Part shown: in pieces, positions 1-7,306 of the stretch
Layout of the letters: each line of letters begins with the position of its first letter
How positions within the stretch are numbered: position 1 is the first letter of the stretch
Assembly (NCBI GenBank): GCA_964528575.1
Contig: CAZGTQ010000153.1
Span: forward strand, 1 to 17,796
Direction of reading: 5' to 3'
Origin: CAZGTQ01 sp964528575
GTDB taxonomy: Bacteria > Planctomycetota > UBA1135 > GCA-002686595
Length of the DNA stretch: 17,796 nucleotides
Translations under genes and position numbers: made by a program
The notes under the pieces: model-generated
Seen by the model: the letters and a program-made list of their open reading frames with translations, nothing else
The model's database searches: none
Told to the model about the DNA's origin: nothing

Positions 1-61
1 CGGCGTACAGCCGGTCCAGCGCCGCGTGCCGCAGGCTCTCCCCCTTCGACGCGCGCGCCAC
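1..61 (-). CDS. 5' end of an unidentified gene downstream of the sigma factor (partial)
   Basis: A GTG start at 61-59 lies one base after the TAG stop (65-63) of the upstream sigma-like gene and opens a frame that continues to the window edge. The 20 visible residues begin MARASKGESLRH and are hydrophilic. The tight spacing suggests translational coupling with the sigma factor, as for an anti-sigma factor or another partner, but the visible part is too short to recognise. High-GC sequence keeps many frames open by chance, so even the existence of this gene is inferred mainly from its position. Confidence 0.35.
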   Translation of the reverse strand, partial: MARASKGESLRHAALDRLYA

Positions 62-62
62 G

Positions 63-743
63 CTACGCCTCCTCGGGCTTCCAGCGGCCGCGCACCGTCT
101 CGCGCGTCACGACCGGCGCGGGCGCCTGCGCCAGCTCGTCGAGCAGGCGGTCGCGGTCGCGGCGCAGTCCCGCGCGCGTCGTGCCGCGACGCTCGGCGAG
201 CTCGTCCAGCACCCAGCCGGGGACGCGGCTCAGGCCAGCCGCGGGATCGTAGAACGCGAGCGCGGAGAGGATCGGCTCGCGCGCGCTCTCGTCGAGCGCG
301 AGCAGCGCGCTCACGCTCGCATCGTCGGCGCAGCGCAGCGCTTCGAGCGCGTCCCCCGCCGCCGGAGGCGCGGCCGCGGCCGGGTCCTCGCGGCGCTGTG
401 CGCGCTCGAGCGCCGTCTCGGCGGCGAGCCGGCCGAGCCACGCACGGACACGCGCGCGGTCGTCGCCCCGCTCCTCGCACTCGAGCTCGAATTCGTCGGC
501 GCAGCGGCTCACGTGCGCGAACACGTCGTCGACGAGGTCGAGGACGCCGCGATCGCCGCCCAGCGCTGGCGCGAGCTGCGAACGCGCGACGACCTCGCAG
601 AGGTAGTCGAAATGGCGCGCGTGGAAGACACGGAAGGCCTCCTGCGCGTCGGCCGAGTCGCTCCCGGCCCGCGCCATGCGGACGAGAAGCCCAACGTCCG
701 CGACGCGAGACCCCTCATCGCCCGTCCTTCGATCTCCTCCCAT
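63..743 (-). CDS. ECF-like RNA polymerase sigma factor (divergent)
   Basis: This is a predicted sigma-70 family (ECF-like) transcription initiation factor of 226 residues if it starts at the ATG at 743. Residues about 18-85 resemble region 2: LLVRMARAG, then an acidic helix DLVDDVFAHVSR matching the usual DLVQEVF core helix. Residues about 165-205 resemble a region 4 helix-turn-helix, with VLDELAERRGTTRAGLRRDRDRLLDEL. Between them is an Ala/Pro-rich linker. The frame stays open to 878, but the extra 45 residues are Arg-rich and unlike region 1/2 sequence, so the inner start is preferred. An AT-containing TTGTAAC box ends 7 nt before this ATG, fitting a short or leaderless mRNA. No canonical region 4 motif is fully conserved, so a sigma-like regulator with diverged promoter specificity is possible. 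Confidence 0.6.
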   Translation of the reverse strand: MGGDRRTGDEGSRVADVGLLVRMARAGSDSADAQEAFRVFHARHFDYLCEVVARSQLAPALGGDRGVLDLVDDVFAHVSRCADEFELECEERGDDRARVRAWLGRLAAETALERAQRREDPAAAAPPAAGDALEALRCADDASVSALLALDESAREPILSALAFYDPAAGLSRVPGWVLDELAERRGTTRAGLRRDRDRLLDELAQAPAPVVTRETVRGRWKPEEA

Positions 744-911
744 TGTTCCCGTTACAACCCATGGGAGCATCCCGCGGGCAAAATGGGTATTCCTTGGTAG
801 GAGCGCGGCCGGGACGCGTTCGTAAGTGGTTGTCCGGCGCGAGCTTAGGAGTCGCAGACGGACCCTAGAAAATTGCATCCCGATGGGCGAAGGCGGCGCG
901 CGCCGGCCCCG

Positions 912-942
912 GCTAGCACGCCAACGGTTAGCACGCTAACAT
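912..942 (+). promoter_or_regulatory. Duplicated palindromic operator and -10 box of the MarR gene
   Basis: GTTAGCACGCTAAC at 927-940 is a perfect inverted repeat (6-bp arms, 2-bp spacer). A near copy, GCTAGCACGCCAAC, lies at 912-925, exactly 15 bp upstream. The downstream palindrome overlaps TAACAT (937-942), which could be a -10 box 8 nt before the ATG at 951. A palindrome over the promoter directly upstream of a MarR gene is the classic layout for autorepression. Binding by this particular protein is inferred. Confidence 0.6.
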
Positions 943-950
943 CGGTGCTC

Positions 951-1505
951 ATGACCGCCCCCGGCGACTCGGCGGCGCCCGCGCGCGCGCGCCTCGACGC
1001 GCTCCCCTGCTTCCAGCTCTACCTGGGCTGGCGGCGCGCTCAGGCGTACTACCGGCCGCTGCTCGAGCAGGGGCTGAACCCGCAGCGCATGTACGTGCTC
1101 GAGCTGCTCGACGAGCACGGCGAGCTCGGCGTCGGCGCGCTCGCCCGCGCGCTCGACGTCGACCCGGGAACGATCTCGGGCCTGCTGTCGCGCATGGAGC
1201 GCGAGGAGCTCGTCGTGCGGCGACGGTCGAGCGCGAACCGGCTCGAGGTGAGCGTGCGCGCGACCCGCGCGGGACGCGCGCGTCACCGGCGGCTGGCGGC
1301 GGCGATCGAGCAAGCGGATCGGCGCCTGCTCGCCGAGCTCGAGCCGGGCTCGCTCGCAGGGCTGACCGACGTGGTGCGGACGCTGGCGCGGCTGAGCTCG
1401 CCCGGGCTCGGTGCGCCGCGAGAGCGCGCGGAAGATGGCGCGGCAGAGCGCGCGGCAGAGCGCGCGGAAGAGCGCGCGGCAGAGGGCGCGGACGTGGACG
1501 CATGA
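951..1505 (+). CDS. MarR-family transcriptional regulator
   Basis: A winged helix-turn-helix repressor of 184 residues from the ATG at 951. Residues about 15-140 carry the family layout: an N-terminal dimerisation helix (FQLYLGWRRAQAYYRPLL), then ELGVGALARALDVDPGTISGLLSRMEREELVVRR as helix-turn-helix with recognition helix, and a wing around SSANRLEVSVRATRAG. MarR proteins normally bind palindromes as dimers and release DNA on binding a small ligand. The start follows a possible -10 box by 8 nt with no Shine-Dalgarno sequence. The last 25 residues are an ERAA/ERAE repeat tail encoded by a 12-bp tandem repeat and are not part of the MarR fold. No intact target gene follows on the same strand, so the regulon is unknown apart from probable autoregulation. 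Confidence 0.85.
   Translation: MTAPGDSAAPARARLDALPCFQLYLGWRRAQAYYRPLLEQGLNPQRMYVLELLDEHGELGVGALARALDVDPGTISGLLSRMEREELVVRRRSSANRLEVSVRATRAGRARHRRLAAAIEQADRRLLAELEPGSLAGLTDVVRTLARLSSPGLGAPRERAEDGAAERAAERAEERAAEGADVDA
1421..1492 (+). repeat. Six tandem 12-bp units in the 3' end of the MarR gene
   Basis: Six consecutive 12-bp units of the form AGAGCGCGCGG(A/C), at 1421, 1433, 1445, 1457, 1469 and 1481. Two carry substitutions (AGATGGCGCGGC and AGAGGGCGCGGA). The unit is four codons long, so changes in copy number keep the frame. It encodes a charged, probably helical ER-A-A/E tail. Confidence 0.85.
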
Positions 1506-1622
1506 GCGAGACGAAGGCGGGCGCGCCGGCCCAGGTCGTGCACGCGCTACGACCAGGTCGCCGACACCTGGCCGATGGTCGCGGCGGCGCGCTGAGCCCG
1601 GACATCCTCTCGACAGACCCGC

Positions 1623-2426
1623 TCACCGGGCTGGGCGGGGCCGCTCGTCCTCGCTCGCGATCGCGGCGAGGCACAGCGCGCCGTAGCGCTCCCACAGCGC
1701 GTCGGGATCGAGCGCGCTCGCGCTGCGCGGCAGCTCGACCGTGAGCGTGGGCACGCCGCGATCCACGCCCGTCCACGAGCCGAGCGAGCCCGGACGAGCG
1801 CCCAGGCGACGGACCGCGAGCGGGCCGGCGGCGGCGAGCTCGTCCGCGAGCGCGCCGGCGGGCCCGTCGTAGTCGAGCAGGTCGGCGGGCTGGTGGAAGC
1901 TGAGCACACGGTCGGGCGGCCAGCGCTCGAACAACGCCGCCAGCGCGCGCGACTCGGGCTCGGAGAGCGGGGCCGCGCCCATGCGCTGGGACGGCTGATG
2001 GTTCGTGGCGGGGAAATTGCGGTTCAGATCGACGCCGTTCGCGTTCGTCCGGCGGCGCGCCGCGACGCCGTCGGGGTTGAGCTCGGGGACGAGCACGACG
2101 CGGCGCCCGGCGAGGAGCGCGGGACGACTCGCGAGGTGGCGCTCGGCGCGCTCGACCAGGGGCGTGGCGGCGGCCTCGTCGCCGTGGATCGATGCGACGA
2201 GGTACACGGTCAGGGGCCCGTCGCCGCGCACCGCGTAGCGCAGCAGCCGGCCCTCGACGGAGCGCCCGGCGACGGCCCAAGGATCGGTCGCGGCGGACGC
2301 CGCGGCCGCGGGGCTGGCCGTGGGGCTGGCCGTGGGGCTGGGCGCGGCCCGGTCCCGCTCGGGCGCGGCGCGCGGGGCACCGCAAGCGGCGCCGAGGATC
2401 GCGGCGAGCAGGAGCAGAAGGCGCAT
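1623..2426 (-). CDS. Exported M14-family zinc carboxypeptidase (MpaA-like)
   Basis: A 267-residue metallocarboxypeptidase. The family cleaves C-terminal residues; the MpaA-like branch hydrolyses the gamma-D-Glu-diaminopimelate bond of murein peptides. All expected residues are visible: zinc ligands H81 and E84 in HGDE and H178 in SFH, substrate-binding R126 in RRTN and NR (135-136) in VDLNRNFP, and catalytic glutamate E231 in TLTVELP. Residues 1-15 (MRLLLLLAAILGAAC) form an export signal. The cysteine may be a lipid anchor, though LGAAC is not a perfect lipobox. A Ser/Pro/Thr/Ala linker (SPTASPTASP, about 30-45) precedes the catalytic domain. The ATG at 2426 is chosen because it begins the signal peptide; upstream frame sequence is Arg-rich noise. 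TACGCT ends 6 nt before it. A role in peptidoglycan peptide recycling or extracellular peptide digestion is inferred. Confidence 0.85.
   Translation of the reverse strand: MRLLLLLAAILGAACGAPRAAPERDRAAPSPTASPTASPAAAASAATDPWAVAGRSVEGRLLRYAVRGDGPLTVYLVASIHGDEAAATPLVERAERHLASRPALLAGRRVVLVPELNPDGVAARRRTNANGVDLNRNFPATNHQPSQRMGAAPLSEPESRALAALFERWPPDRVLSFHQPADLLDYDGPAGALADELAAAGPLAVRRLGARPGSLGSWTGVDRGVPTLTVELPRSASALDPDALWERYGALCLAAIASEDERPRPAR
2307..2342 (-). repeat. Short GGGGCTGGCCGT repeat encoding the SPTASPTASP linker
   Basis: The plus strand shows GGGGCTGGCCGT twice in direct succession followed by a partial third copy, GGGGCTGG. On the coding strand this gives the repeated Ser-Pro-Thr-Ala linker between the signal peptide and catalytic domain of the M14 peptidase. 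Confidence 0.7.
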
Positions 2427-2549
2427 CGCGGCAGCGTACGCGCATCGTCGCCGTTGCGGCGGGAACTCCTTTCCGCATCGGCGCGTCCCAAGCACGCGCC
2501 CGGCGGAGCACCGACGCCAGCCCGGAACGCCGCAACGGCGCGATCCTGC

Positions 2550-2555
2550 TATGTT
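2550..2555 (+). promoter_or_regulatory. Candidate -10 box for the secreted metallohydrolase
   Basis: TATGTT, preceded by TGC as in an extended -10, is the most AT-rich promoter-like element in the 209-bp divergent region between the peptidase (start 2426) and the metallohydrolase (start 2636). It would give a leader of about 75 nt. No convincing -35 box is visible. Confidence 0.35.
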
Positions 2556-2621
2556 TTCTCGGGATGGAGCCGGCGCCACCGACCGCTCCGCAACGCCGTC
2601 CCCGCGCCTCGCGCCGCAGCT

Positions 2622-2627
2622 CAGGAA
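2622..2627 (+). promoter_or_regulatory. Shine-Dalgarno site AGGAAG
   Basis: AGGAAG ends 8 nt before the ATG at 2636. It decides the start within a much longer open frame, and that ATG also begins a signal peptide. Confidence 0.7.
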
Positions 2628-2635
2628 GCTGCCCC

Positions 2636-4621
2636 ATGCTCCACCGCCACCCCCCCCAGCTCGTCCGCTGCGCGCTCGCAGCCGTTCTCGCCGGCGCGCT
2701 CGCGCAGGGCGCCGCGGCGCAGCTCCAGCGGCGAGCCCAGAGCGACCCGCCCGGCCAGAGCGTGGTCGCACGCCCCGACGGGTGGTTCTCGGGCGACTCG
2801 CACCTGCACGTCCAGCTCTGCGCGCCGACGCAGCCGCGCGACCTCCCGCTCGGCGAGATCATGTCGAAGATGCTCGACGAGCAACTGCACGTCGCGAGCG
2901 TCTTGATCTGGGGCGCGGGCGCGTGGACGACGGAGCCCGACTACCTGGCGAACTACGACCCGCTCGTCACCGGCCAGGAGGTCGCGCTGCCGCCCGCCCT
3001 GGGGCAGGACGACTTCGCGCTGCAGTTCGGCGTCGAGAACTCCGGGTTCCTGCCCGACTCGCTCGGCCACACGATCGCGCTCAACGTGCCCCCGGCGCTG
3101 TCGAGCTATCTCGATCTGCTCGGTTGCGCGGCCTCGCCGTGCGCGCTCGCGTGCGACGGCGGGATGATGGACACGCTCTACGCCGGCCACGTGCTCGACC
3201 TGTGGCGCCAATCGCCGCAGACCGTGACGGGCTACGCGCACCAGATGTGGCCGGTCACCAACACGCACCCGGTGTACGGCATCGACTGGGCCTCGCTGCT
3301 GCCGCCGCAGTACGGGAACGACGCGAAGTGCCTGATCGGAGAGCAGATCCTCATCGCCACGGCGGACTTCGTGTCGCGCCCAGCGCTCGCCTCGGTCGAC
3401 GTCGCGCTCGGCCGCGTCGACTTCCTCGAGACGCTCGACCTGCAGCTCGACGACTCGCCGAGCCTGCCGCCGGGCTCGACGCCGCATCCCGGCGTGCGCT
3501 GGTACGGCATGTACTACAAGCTGCTCAACGCGGGGATGCGCGTGAGCGTCACCGGGGGGAGCGACAACACGTGCTACACGCCCGGCTCCGGCCGGAGCGC
3601 GCGCGCGTGGGCCTACACGGGCAAGGACGTCGTCGACTTCGTCGATTGGGTCGAGGCCGTGCGCGCTGGACGCGTCTCGCTCGCGATGGGACCCGACCGT
3701 TTCCTCGACCTGCGCGTGAACGGCGCGGCGATGCCGGGCGACGAAGTCGCGCTCGAGGGCGTCTACCAGGTCGGCGTCACCGCGACGCTCTCGACCGCGC
3801 CGACCGTCCAGACGGGGAACGACTGGATCGAGATCGTCGTCAACGGCGACGTCGTCGCCCGCTCGCGCCCGATCGACTTCTCGACGCCGGGTCCGCACGT
3901 CTTCGAGACGCGCGTGCCGATGCCGAACAGCGGCTGGATCGTCGCGCGCACCGGCTCGATGCGCCTCGAGGAGACGCAGACGCACACCGGCGCGGTCTAC
4001 GTGATCGTCGACGGCCGCCCGATCGCCGTCTGCCGGGACGCCGAGTACCTCACGCTGTACCTCGACTACTTCCAGAGCGTGCTCGACATCGCGGCGACGG
4101 TCCCGATCGCGACGCTCACCGACGTCGAGACGTGCATCGGCGACCTCGTGCGCGCGGACATCGTGCAGGCGCGGCGCGTCTTCGCCGCGGTCCGCGACTA
4201 CGCGTTCGGGTTGGCGAACTACACGAGCGGCGTCGCGCGCTACGGACGCTCCAAGCCGAGCTGCAAGGGGCCGGTGACGATCGGCATCCGCGAGACCGCG
4301 ATCGCGGGCAGCACCACGCGCATCACGTGCTTCAACGCGCCGCCCAACGCCCCGGGCTTCCTCGTGCTCGGCGCCGCGCAGGCGCCGGCCGGCCTCACGG
4401 TGCTCGGCGCCGACGTGCTCGTCATGCCCGGCCCGCTCTCCGTCGTCGTGCCCGTCGCGAGCGACCGCGGCGGGTACGCCGAATCGGTGATCCCGACGCA
4501 GCCGACCGCGAGCGGCGCGACGCTCTTCGCGCAGTACGTGTGGGCCGGCACGCCGAGCTGTCCGAACCCGAGCGGAGCGGTGCTCTGCTCGAGCGACGCG
4601 CTCAGCATCCAGTTCCAGTAG
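2636..4621 (+). CDS. Secreted CehA/McbA-type PHP-like metallohydrolase
   Basis: A 661-residue exported protein. Residues 1-28 form a signal peptide (RCALAAVLAGALAQGAAA). The metallohydrolase domain begins with WFSGDSHLHV (H56, H58) and continues with the family's usual candidate metal ligands: E134, H145 in LGHTIAL, H202 in GYAHQMW, and D310 in VTGGSDN. The typical YKLLNAGMRVSVTGGSD block and a following AWAY strand are present, then a beta-rich region around MGPDRFLDLRVNG. Named relatives include carbaryl hydrolase CehA, but most have unknown substrates. Residues about 545-661 form a separate beta-rich domain ending SDALSIQFQ, resembling C-terminal domains of planctomycete secreted proteins. 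Several cysteine pairs suit an extracytoplasmic location. A start with Shine-Dalgarno AGGAAG was chosen. It converges with the HEAT-like gene with a 6-bp gap. Confidence 0.75.
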   Translation: MLHRHPPQLVRCALAAVLAGALAQGAAAQLQRRAQSDPPGQSVVARPDGWFSGDSHLHVQLCAPTQPRDLPLGEIMSKMLDEQLHVASVLIWGAGAWTTEPDYLANYDPLVTGQEVALPPALGQDDFALQFGVENSGFLPDSLGHTIALNVPPALSSYLDLLGCAASPCALACDGGMMDTLYAGHVLDLWRQSPQTVTGYAHQMWPVTNTHPVYGIDWASLLPPQYGNDAKCLIGEQILIATADFVSRPALASVDVALGRVDFLETLDLQLDDSPSLPPGSTPHPGVRWYGMYYKLLNAGMRVSVTGGSDNTCYTPGSGRSARAWAYTGKDVVDFVDWVEAVRAGRVSLAMGPDRFLDLRVNGAAMPGDEVALEGVYQVGVTATLSTAPTVQTGNDWIEIVVNGDVVARSRPIDFSTPGPHVFETRVPMPNSGWIVARTGSMRLEETQTHTGAVYVIVDGRPIAVCRDAEYLTLYLDYFQSVLDIAATVPIATLTDVETCIGDLVRADIVQARRVFAAVRDYAFGLANYTSGVARYGRSKPSCKGPVTIGIRETAIAGSTTRITCFNAPPNAPGFLVLGAAQAPAGLTVLGADVLVMPGPLSVVVPVASDRGGYAESVIPTQPTASGATLFAQYVWAGTPSCPNPSGAVLCSSDALSIQFQ

Positions 4622-4627
4622 CGTGAG

Positions 4628-6055
4628 CTACTGAGCGCGGCGCTCGACCGCGGACGCGGCGAGCGCGTCGGCGGCGTAGCGGCGAACGCGCTCGGCGATC
4701 GGACCGAACAGCCGCACCTCGCCCGCGGGGACGTCGCCCTCGTAGCTCGCCGCCAGCGCCTCGAGCGTCGCGCGCACCGGCTCGCGCGCGGCCCACGCGG
4801 CCGCGGTCGCGAGCGTCCACGCCCGCAGCTCGTCCTCGGCCGGCGACGCCGCGAGCTGCGCCCACGCCGAGCGCTCGAAGAGCGGGACGACGCGCCGGGC
4901 GAAGCTCTCCGGATCGGCGTCGAGCGCCTTCTCGCGCTGCCGCACCCGGTCGAGCTCCGCGCGCAGGAGCGAGCGCTCGAGCTCGCTCATCACCTCCGCG
5001 TCGACGCTCAGCCGCGCGTAGGTGAGGTGTGCGAGATGCTCGAGGGTGAACGCGTTGCCCAGGTCGCCCAGACGGCTGACCGCGGCCTTCCACGCCGCGT
5101 GCTCGGGATCGCGCGCGACGCGGTGCAGCTCGACCCAGACGCGCGGCTCGGGGCCGTACGAGAAACCGAGCAGCGCCGCCTCGCGCACCGCGTCCGGCCG
5201 CGTCGGATCGTCGACGATCCGCAGGAGCGCGTCGCACGGCACGCGCTCCGGCTCGAAGTGCGCGTACGCGAGGCACGCGCGCTGCGCGACGAGCGGATCG
5301 GGGTCGAGCGCGAACGCGGCGAGGCGCTCGTTCCAGGGGAACGTGTGCGCCCAGAAGCGCGCGTACGCGTCGATCGCGCGCAGCACCTGGAAGCGGTAGA
5401 GCACGCCGGGCTCCGCGCGCACGCGGTCGCCGAGGGATTCGCGCTCCGCGCTCGGGTCGAGCGCGGCGAAGACCTCGCGCGCGGTCCACGGCCGGGGATA
5501 GTCGCGCACGTCGAGCGCGCGCGGGTCGTCGGGCGCTCCTGCGGCGCGCGCGGGCGGCACGTAGCGCGTCTGCGCGTCCGGATGGCGCGCGAGGTACGCG
5601 CGCACGAGCGCGGGCCGCTCGTCGAGCGCCTCGCGCGCGCGCGTGATCGTGTGGCTGTCGGCGGCGCTCTCGACGATCCAGAGCGCCGCGCGCAGCCACT
5701 GCGGCGCGTCGAGCTCGACGAGCGCCTCCAGCGCCTGCTGCTGCATCTGTGGCTCGCCGTACAGCGCGACGAGCTCGAGCGTGGCGAGGTCGCGCTCTGC
5801 GCGCGCGTGCTGCACCCACGGGTGCGCGCGCGCCGGGTCGAGCGCGACGCTGCGCGCGTAGACGAACCAGCGTCCTTCGGCGTCGGACGCGGCCCAGCGC
5901 TGGAGCTCGTCGGCCGGTAGGTGCCGCTCGGGCGCGGCGGCCTCCTGGGCCGGCGCGCCGCCGTGCGATCCGGACGGAGCGAGCTCTTGGGCGCGCGCGG
6001 CGCGCGCGGCGGCGAGCGCGACGAGAACGGCGCAGAGCGCGAGCGTGGAGCGCAT
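4628..6055 (-). CDS. Exported HEAT-like helical repeat protein, function unknown
   Basis: A 475-residue protein with a cleavable signal peptide (MRSTLALCAVLVALAAARAARA, cleavage before QEL). The mature part is almost entirely alpha-helical and shows repeated helical-hairpin signatures, such as LVALYGEPQMQQQALEALVE, LVAQRACLAYAHFEPE and PDAVREAALLGFSYGPEP, consistent with HEAT or Armadillo-type repeats used as protein-binding scaffolds. No catalytic motif is visible. The start overlaps the stop of the upstream gene (TGATG, sharing base 6055) and has a strong AGGAGG site, so the two are translationally coupled. They probably work together outside the cytoplasmic membrane; that is an inference from location signals and gene order only. 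Confidence 0.65.
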   Translation of the reverse strand: MRSTLALCAVLVALAAARAARAQELAPSGSHGGAPAQEAAAPERHLPADELQRWAASDAEGRWFVYARSVALDPARAHPWVQHARAERDLATLELVALYGEPQMQQQALEALVELDAPQWLRAALWIVESAADSHTITRAREALDERPALVRAYLARHPDAQTRYVPPARAAGAPDDPRALDVRDYPRPWTAREVFAALDPSAERESLGDRVRAEPGVLYRFQVLRAIDAYARFWAHTFPWNERLAAFALDPDPLVAQRACLAYAHFEPERVPCDALLRIVDDPTRPDAVREAALLGFSYGPEPRVWVELHRVARDPEHAAWKAAVSRLGDLGNAFTLEHLAHLTYARLSVDAEVMSELERSLLRAELDRVRQREKALDADPESFARRVVPLFERSAWAQLAASPAEDELRAWTLATAAAWAAREPVRATLEALAASYEGDVPAGEVRLFGPIAERVRRYAADALAASAVERRAQ

Positions 6056-6693
6056 CACGAGCGGCCTCCTTGGGGATCGGCGGGACCGGGTGTCGCGTGG
6101 TCGACGATGCGGCCCCCGCTCTCGTCGAGCTCGAAGCGCACCCACAGGCGCACGGCGTCGTCGACGAGCACCTCGAGCACGTGCTCGCCGAGCTCGAGCG
6201 GCGCGCTCTCGATCGTCAGCTCGACCGGCAGCGGAGCGCCGGCGCCGGTCCACTCGATCGCTCCGCTCGGCAGCAGGCGCCGGCTCGGCAGCGCCTCGAG
6301 CCGGCCCGCCGCGAACGTCGCTGCGCGCGTCCGCTCGTCGCGGTCGCGCGTGCGCACGACGAGCCGTGACTCGCCGTCGAGCAGGCGCCCCAGCTCGCGC
6401 GCCGTGATGCGGTTCGTGCCGCGCCGCTCGGTCCAGCCCGGCGGCGGGTCCACGTTCGGGCCGCTGGCGGAGGCGACGACGACGAGCCGTCCGACGTCGC
6501 CGGCGCGCTCGAGCCGCGCGTCGACCGCGGCGAGGACGCGCCCGCCGGGCTCGTCCTCGACGTAGTCGAAGCCGAGGACGTCGACGAGCTCGGCTTCGCT
6601 CCAATCGAACGGCGGCGCGGGGCGGTCGTGGACCAGCGCCCACGCCAGGAAGAGCGCGGCGCCGGCGAGCGGCAGGACGTGGAGCTTCGACAT
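6055..6693 (-). CDS. Membrane-anchored protein of unknown function
   Basis: A 212-residue protein that I do not recognise. Residues 5-21 (HVLPLAGAALFLAWALV) form a single N-terminal membrane anchor or uncleaved signal, so the rest is probably extracytoplasmic. The remainder alternates strands and short helices, ending with a beta-rich block (PVELTIESAPLELGEHVLEVLVDDAVRLWVRFEL). The frame opens 12 codons earlier, but the ATG at 6693 has GAGGAA eight bases upstream and starts the hydrophobic segment. It overlaps the following HEAT-like gene by one base. The phosphatase gene ends 70 bp upstream on the same strand, so all three could share a transcript. Confidence 0.65.
   Translation of the reverse strand: MSKLHVLPLAGAALFLAWALVHDRPAPPFDWSEAELVDVLGFDYVEDEPGGRVLAAVDARLERAGDVGRLVVVASASGPNVDPPPGWTERRGTNRITARELGRLLDGESRLVVRTRDRDERTRAATFAAGRLEALPSRRLLPSGAIEWTGAGAPLPVELTIESAPLELGEHVLEVLVDDAVRLWVRFELDESGGRIVDHATPGPADPQGGRS
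6065..6070 (-). promoter_or_regulatory. Shine-Dalgarno site AGGAGG
   Basis: On the minus strand CCAAGGAGGCCGC lies within the 3' end of the upstream gene, about 9 nt before the ATG at 6055. It is the strongest ribosome binding site in the window and fixes the start of the HEAT-like gene. Confidence 0.75.
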
Positions 6694-6763
6694 GCGCGCG
6701 GTTCCTCGGCGGGGGTCCGAGACTCTCATGTCGCGATGGCGGCCGCGCCTTGCGCCGGCTGCG

Positions 6764-7258
6764 TCACGGCGCGAGCTGGTCGCCCAGCTCCTCGCCCAGC
6801 TCGGCCACGAGCGCGTCGACGCACGCGGCGATGCGCTCGAACGCCTGATCGTAGCGGCCGTCGAACAGCGGGTCGCAGATCTCGAGCGGCTCGCCGCGGA
6901 GCTCGGCCAGCAGGTGGACGTGGACGCTCGGCGCCAGGAGCGCGCGCATCACGACGAGGTGGTCGCGCGTCATCCCGAACGCCACCGCGCCGGGGCCGAG
7001 CCAGGGCGCCCGCTCGTCGAGCATCCCGGGCCGGAACGCCAGCGCGGCGTCGCGCGAGACGCCGCGGGCGAGCAGCGCGCGGGCGGCCTCGGTGTGGATC
7101 GCCCGGTTGCGGTAGGTCGTCGCCGCCGAGCGCACGGGACGCGGGCAGCCCCGGTGGGAGGCGTACAGCTCCGCGAACGCCGAGCGGATCATGTTGCCGG
7201 AGCAGACGAACAGGAGCCGGGGCGCGGCCCGGAGGCGCTGGCGGAGCTCGGGGCGCAT
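6764..7258 (-). CDS. Low-molecular-weight protein-tyrosine phosphatase family protein
   Basis: A 164-residue cytoplasmic protein with the P-loop LFVCSGNMIRSAFAE, which contains the CX5R(S/T) signature with nucleophile C19, R25 and S26, and a candidate general-acid Asp-Pro at 129-130 (EICDPLFDG). Length and layout match the family. Members remove phosphate from tyrosine in proteins such as capsule kinases; the same fold also gives arsenate reductases. The P-loop is diverged: NMIRSAF replaces the common NICRSPM, and the tyrosine often next to the general acid is absent, so the substrate may not be phosphotyrosine. It is divergent from the AAA ATPase gene and shares its palindromic promoter region. 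No kinase, capsule or ars gene is nearby. Confidence 0.8.
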   Translation of the reverse strand: MRPELRQRLRAAPRLLFVCSGNMIRSAFAELYASHRGCPRPVRSAATTYRNRAIHTEAARALLARGVSRDAALAFRPGMLDERAPWLGPGAVAFGMTRDHLVVMRALLAPSVHVHLLAELRGEPLEICDPLFDGRYDQAFERIAACVDALVAELGEELGDQLAP

Positions 7259-7269
7259 GGGTGCGGCGC

Positions 7270-7306
7270 GTATTATACTGGCCGGTATAATACCGAGCGG
7301 TATATT
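7270..7306. promoter_or_regulatory. Nested-palindrome bidirectional promoter/operator
   Basis: Three overlapping inverted repeats fill the gap between divergent genes. Bases 7270-7293 form a 24-bp palindrome with one mismatched pair (arms TATTATAC and GTATAATA around TGGCCG). CGGTATAATACCG at 7283-7295 is palindromic about its central A. ATACCG-AG-CGGTAT lies at 7290-7303. The repeated core GGTATAATACC-like unit recurs at centres near 7274, 7289 and 7303. TATAAT appears on the plus strand (7286-7291) and on the minus strand (7277-7272). TATATT (7301-7306) ends 8 nt before the ATPase ATG. This fits a shared promoter with cooperative operator sites. The binding protein is unknown. Confidence 0.7.

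Noticed and set aside
1502..1622. ATG overlapping the MarR stop (ATGA) and a second-frame stretch reading RYDQVADTWPMVAAAR then stop, perhaps a frameshifted gene remnant.
   Set aside because: Only about 15-30 codons on either frame, no recognisable family, and a single shift would be needed to join them. A decayed target gene is possible but unsupported.
2192..2635. Long upstream extension of the metallohydrolase frame.
   Set aside because: It overlaps the divergent peptidase gene, is Arg-rich shadow sequence, and the signal peptide plus AGGAAG site mark 2636 as the start.
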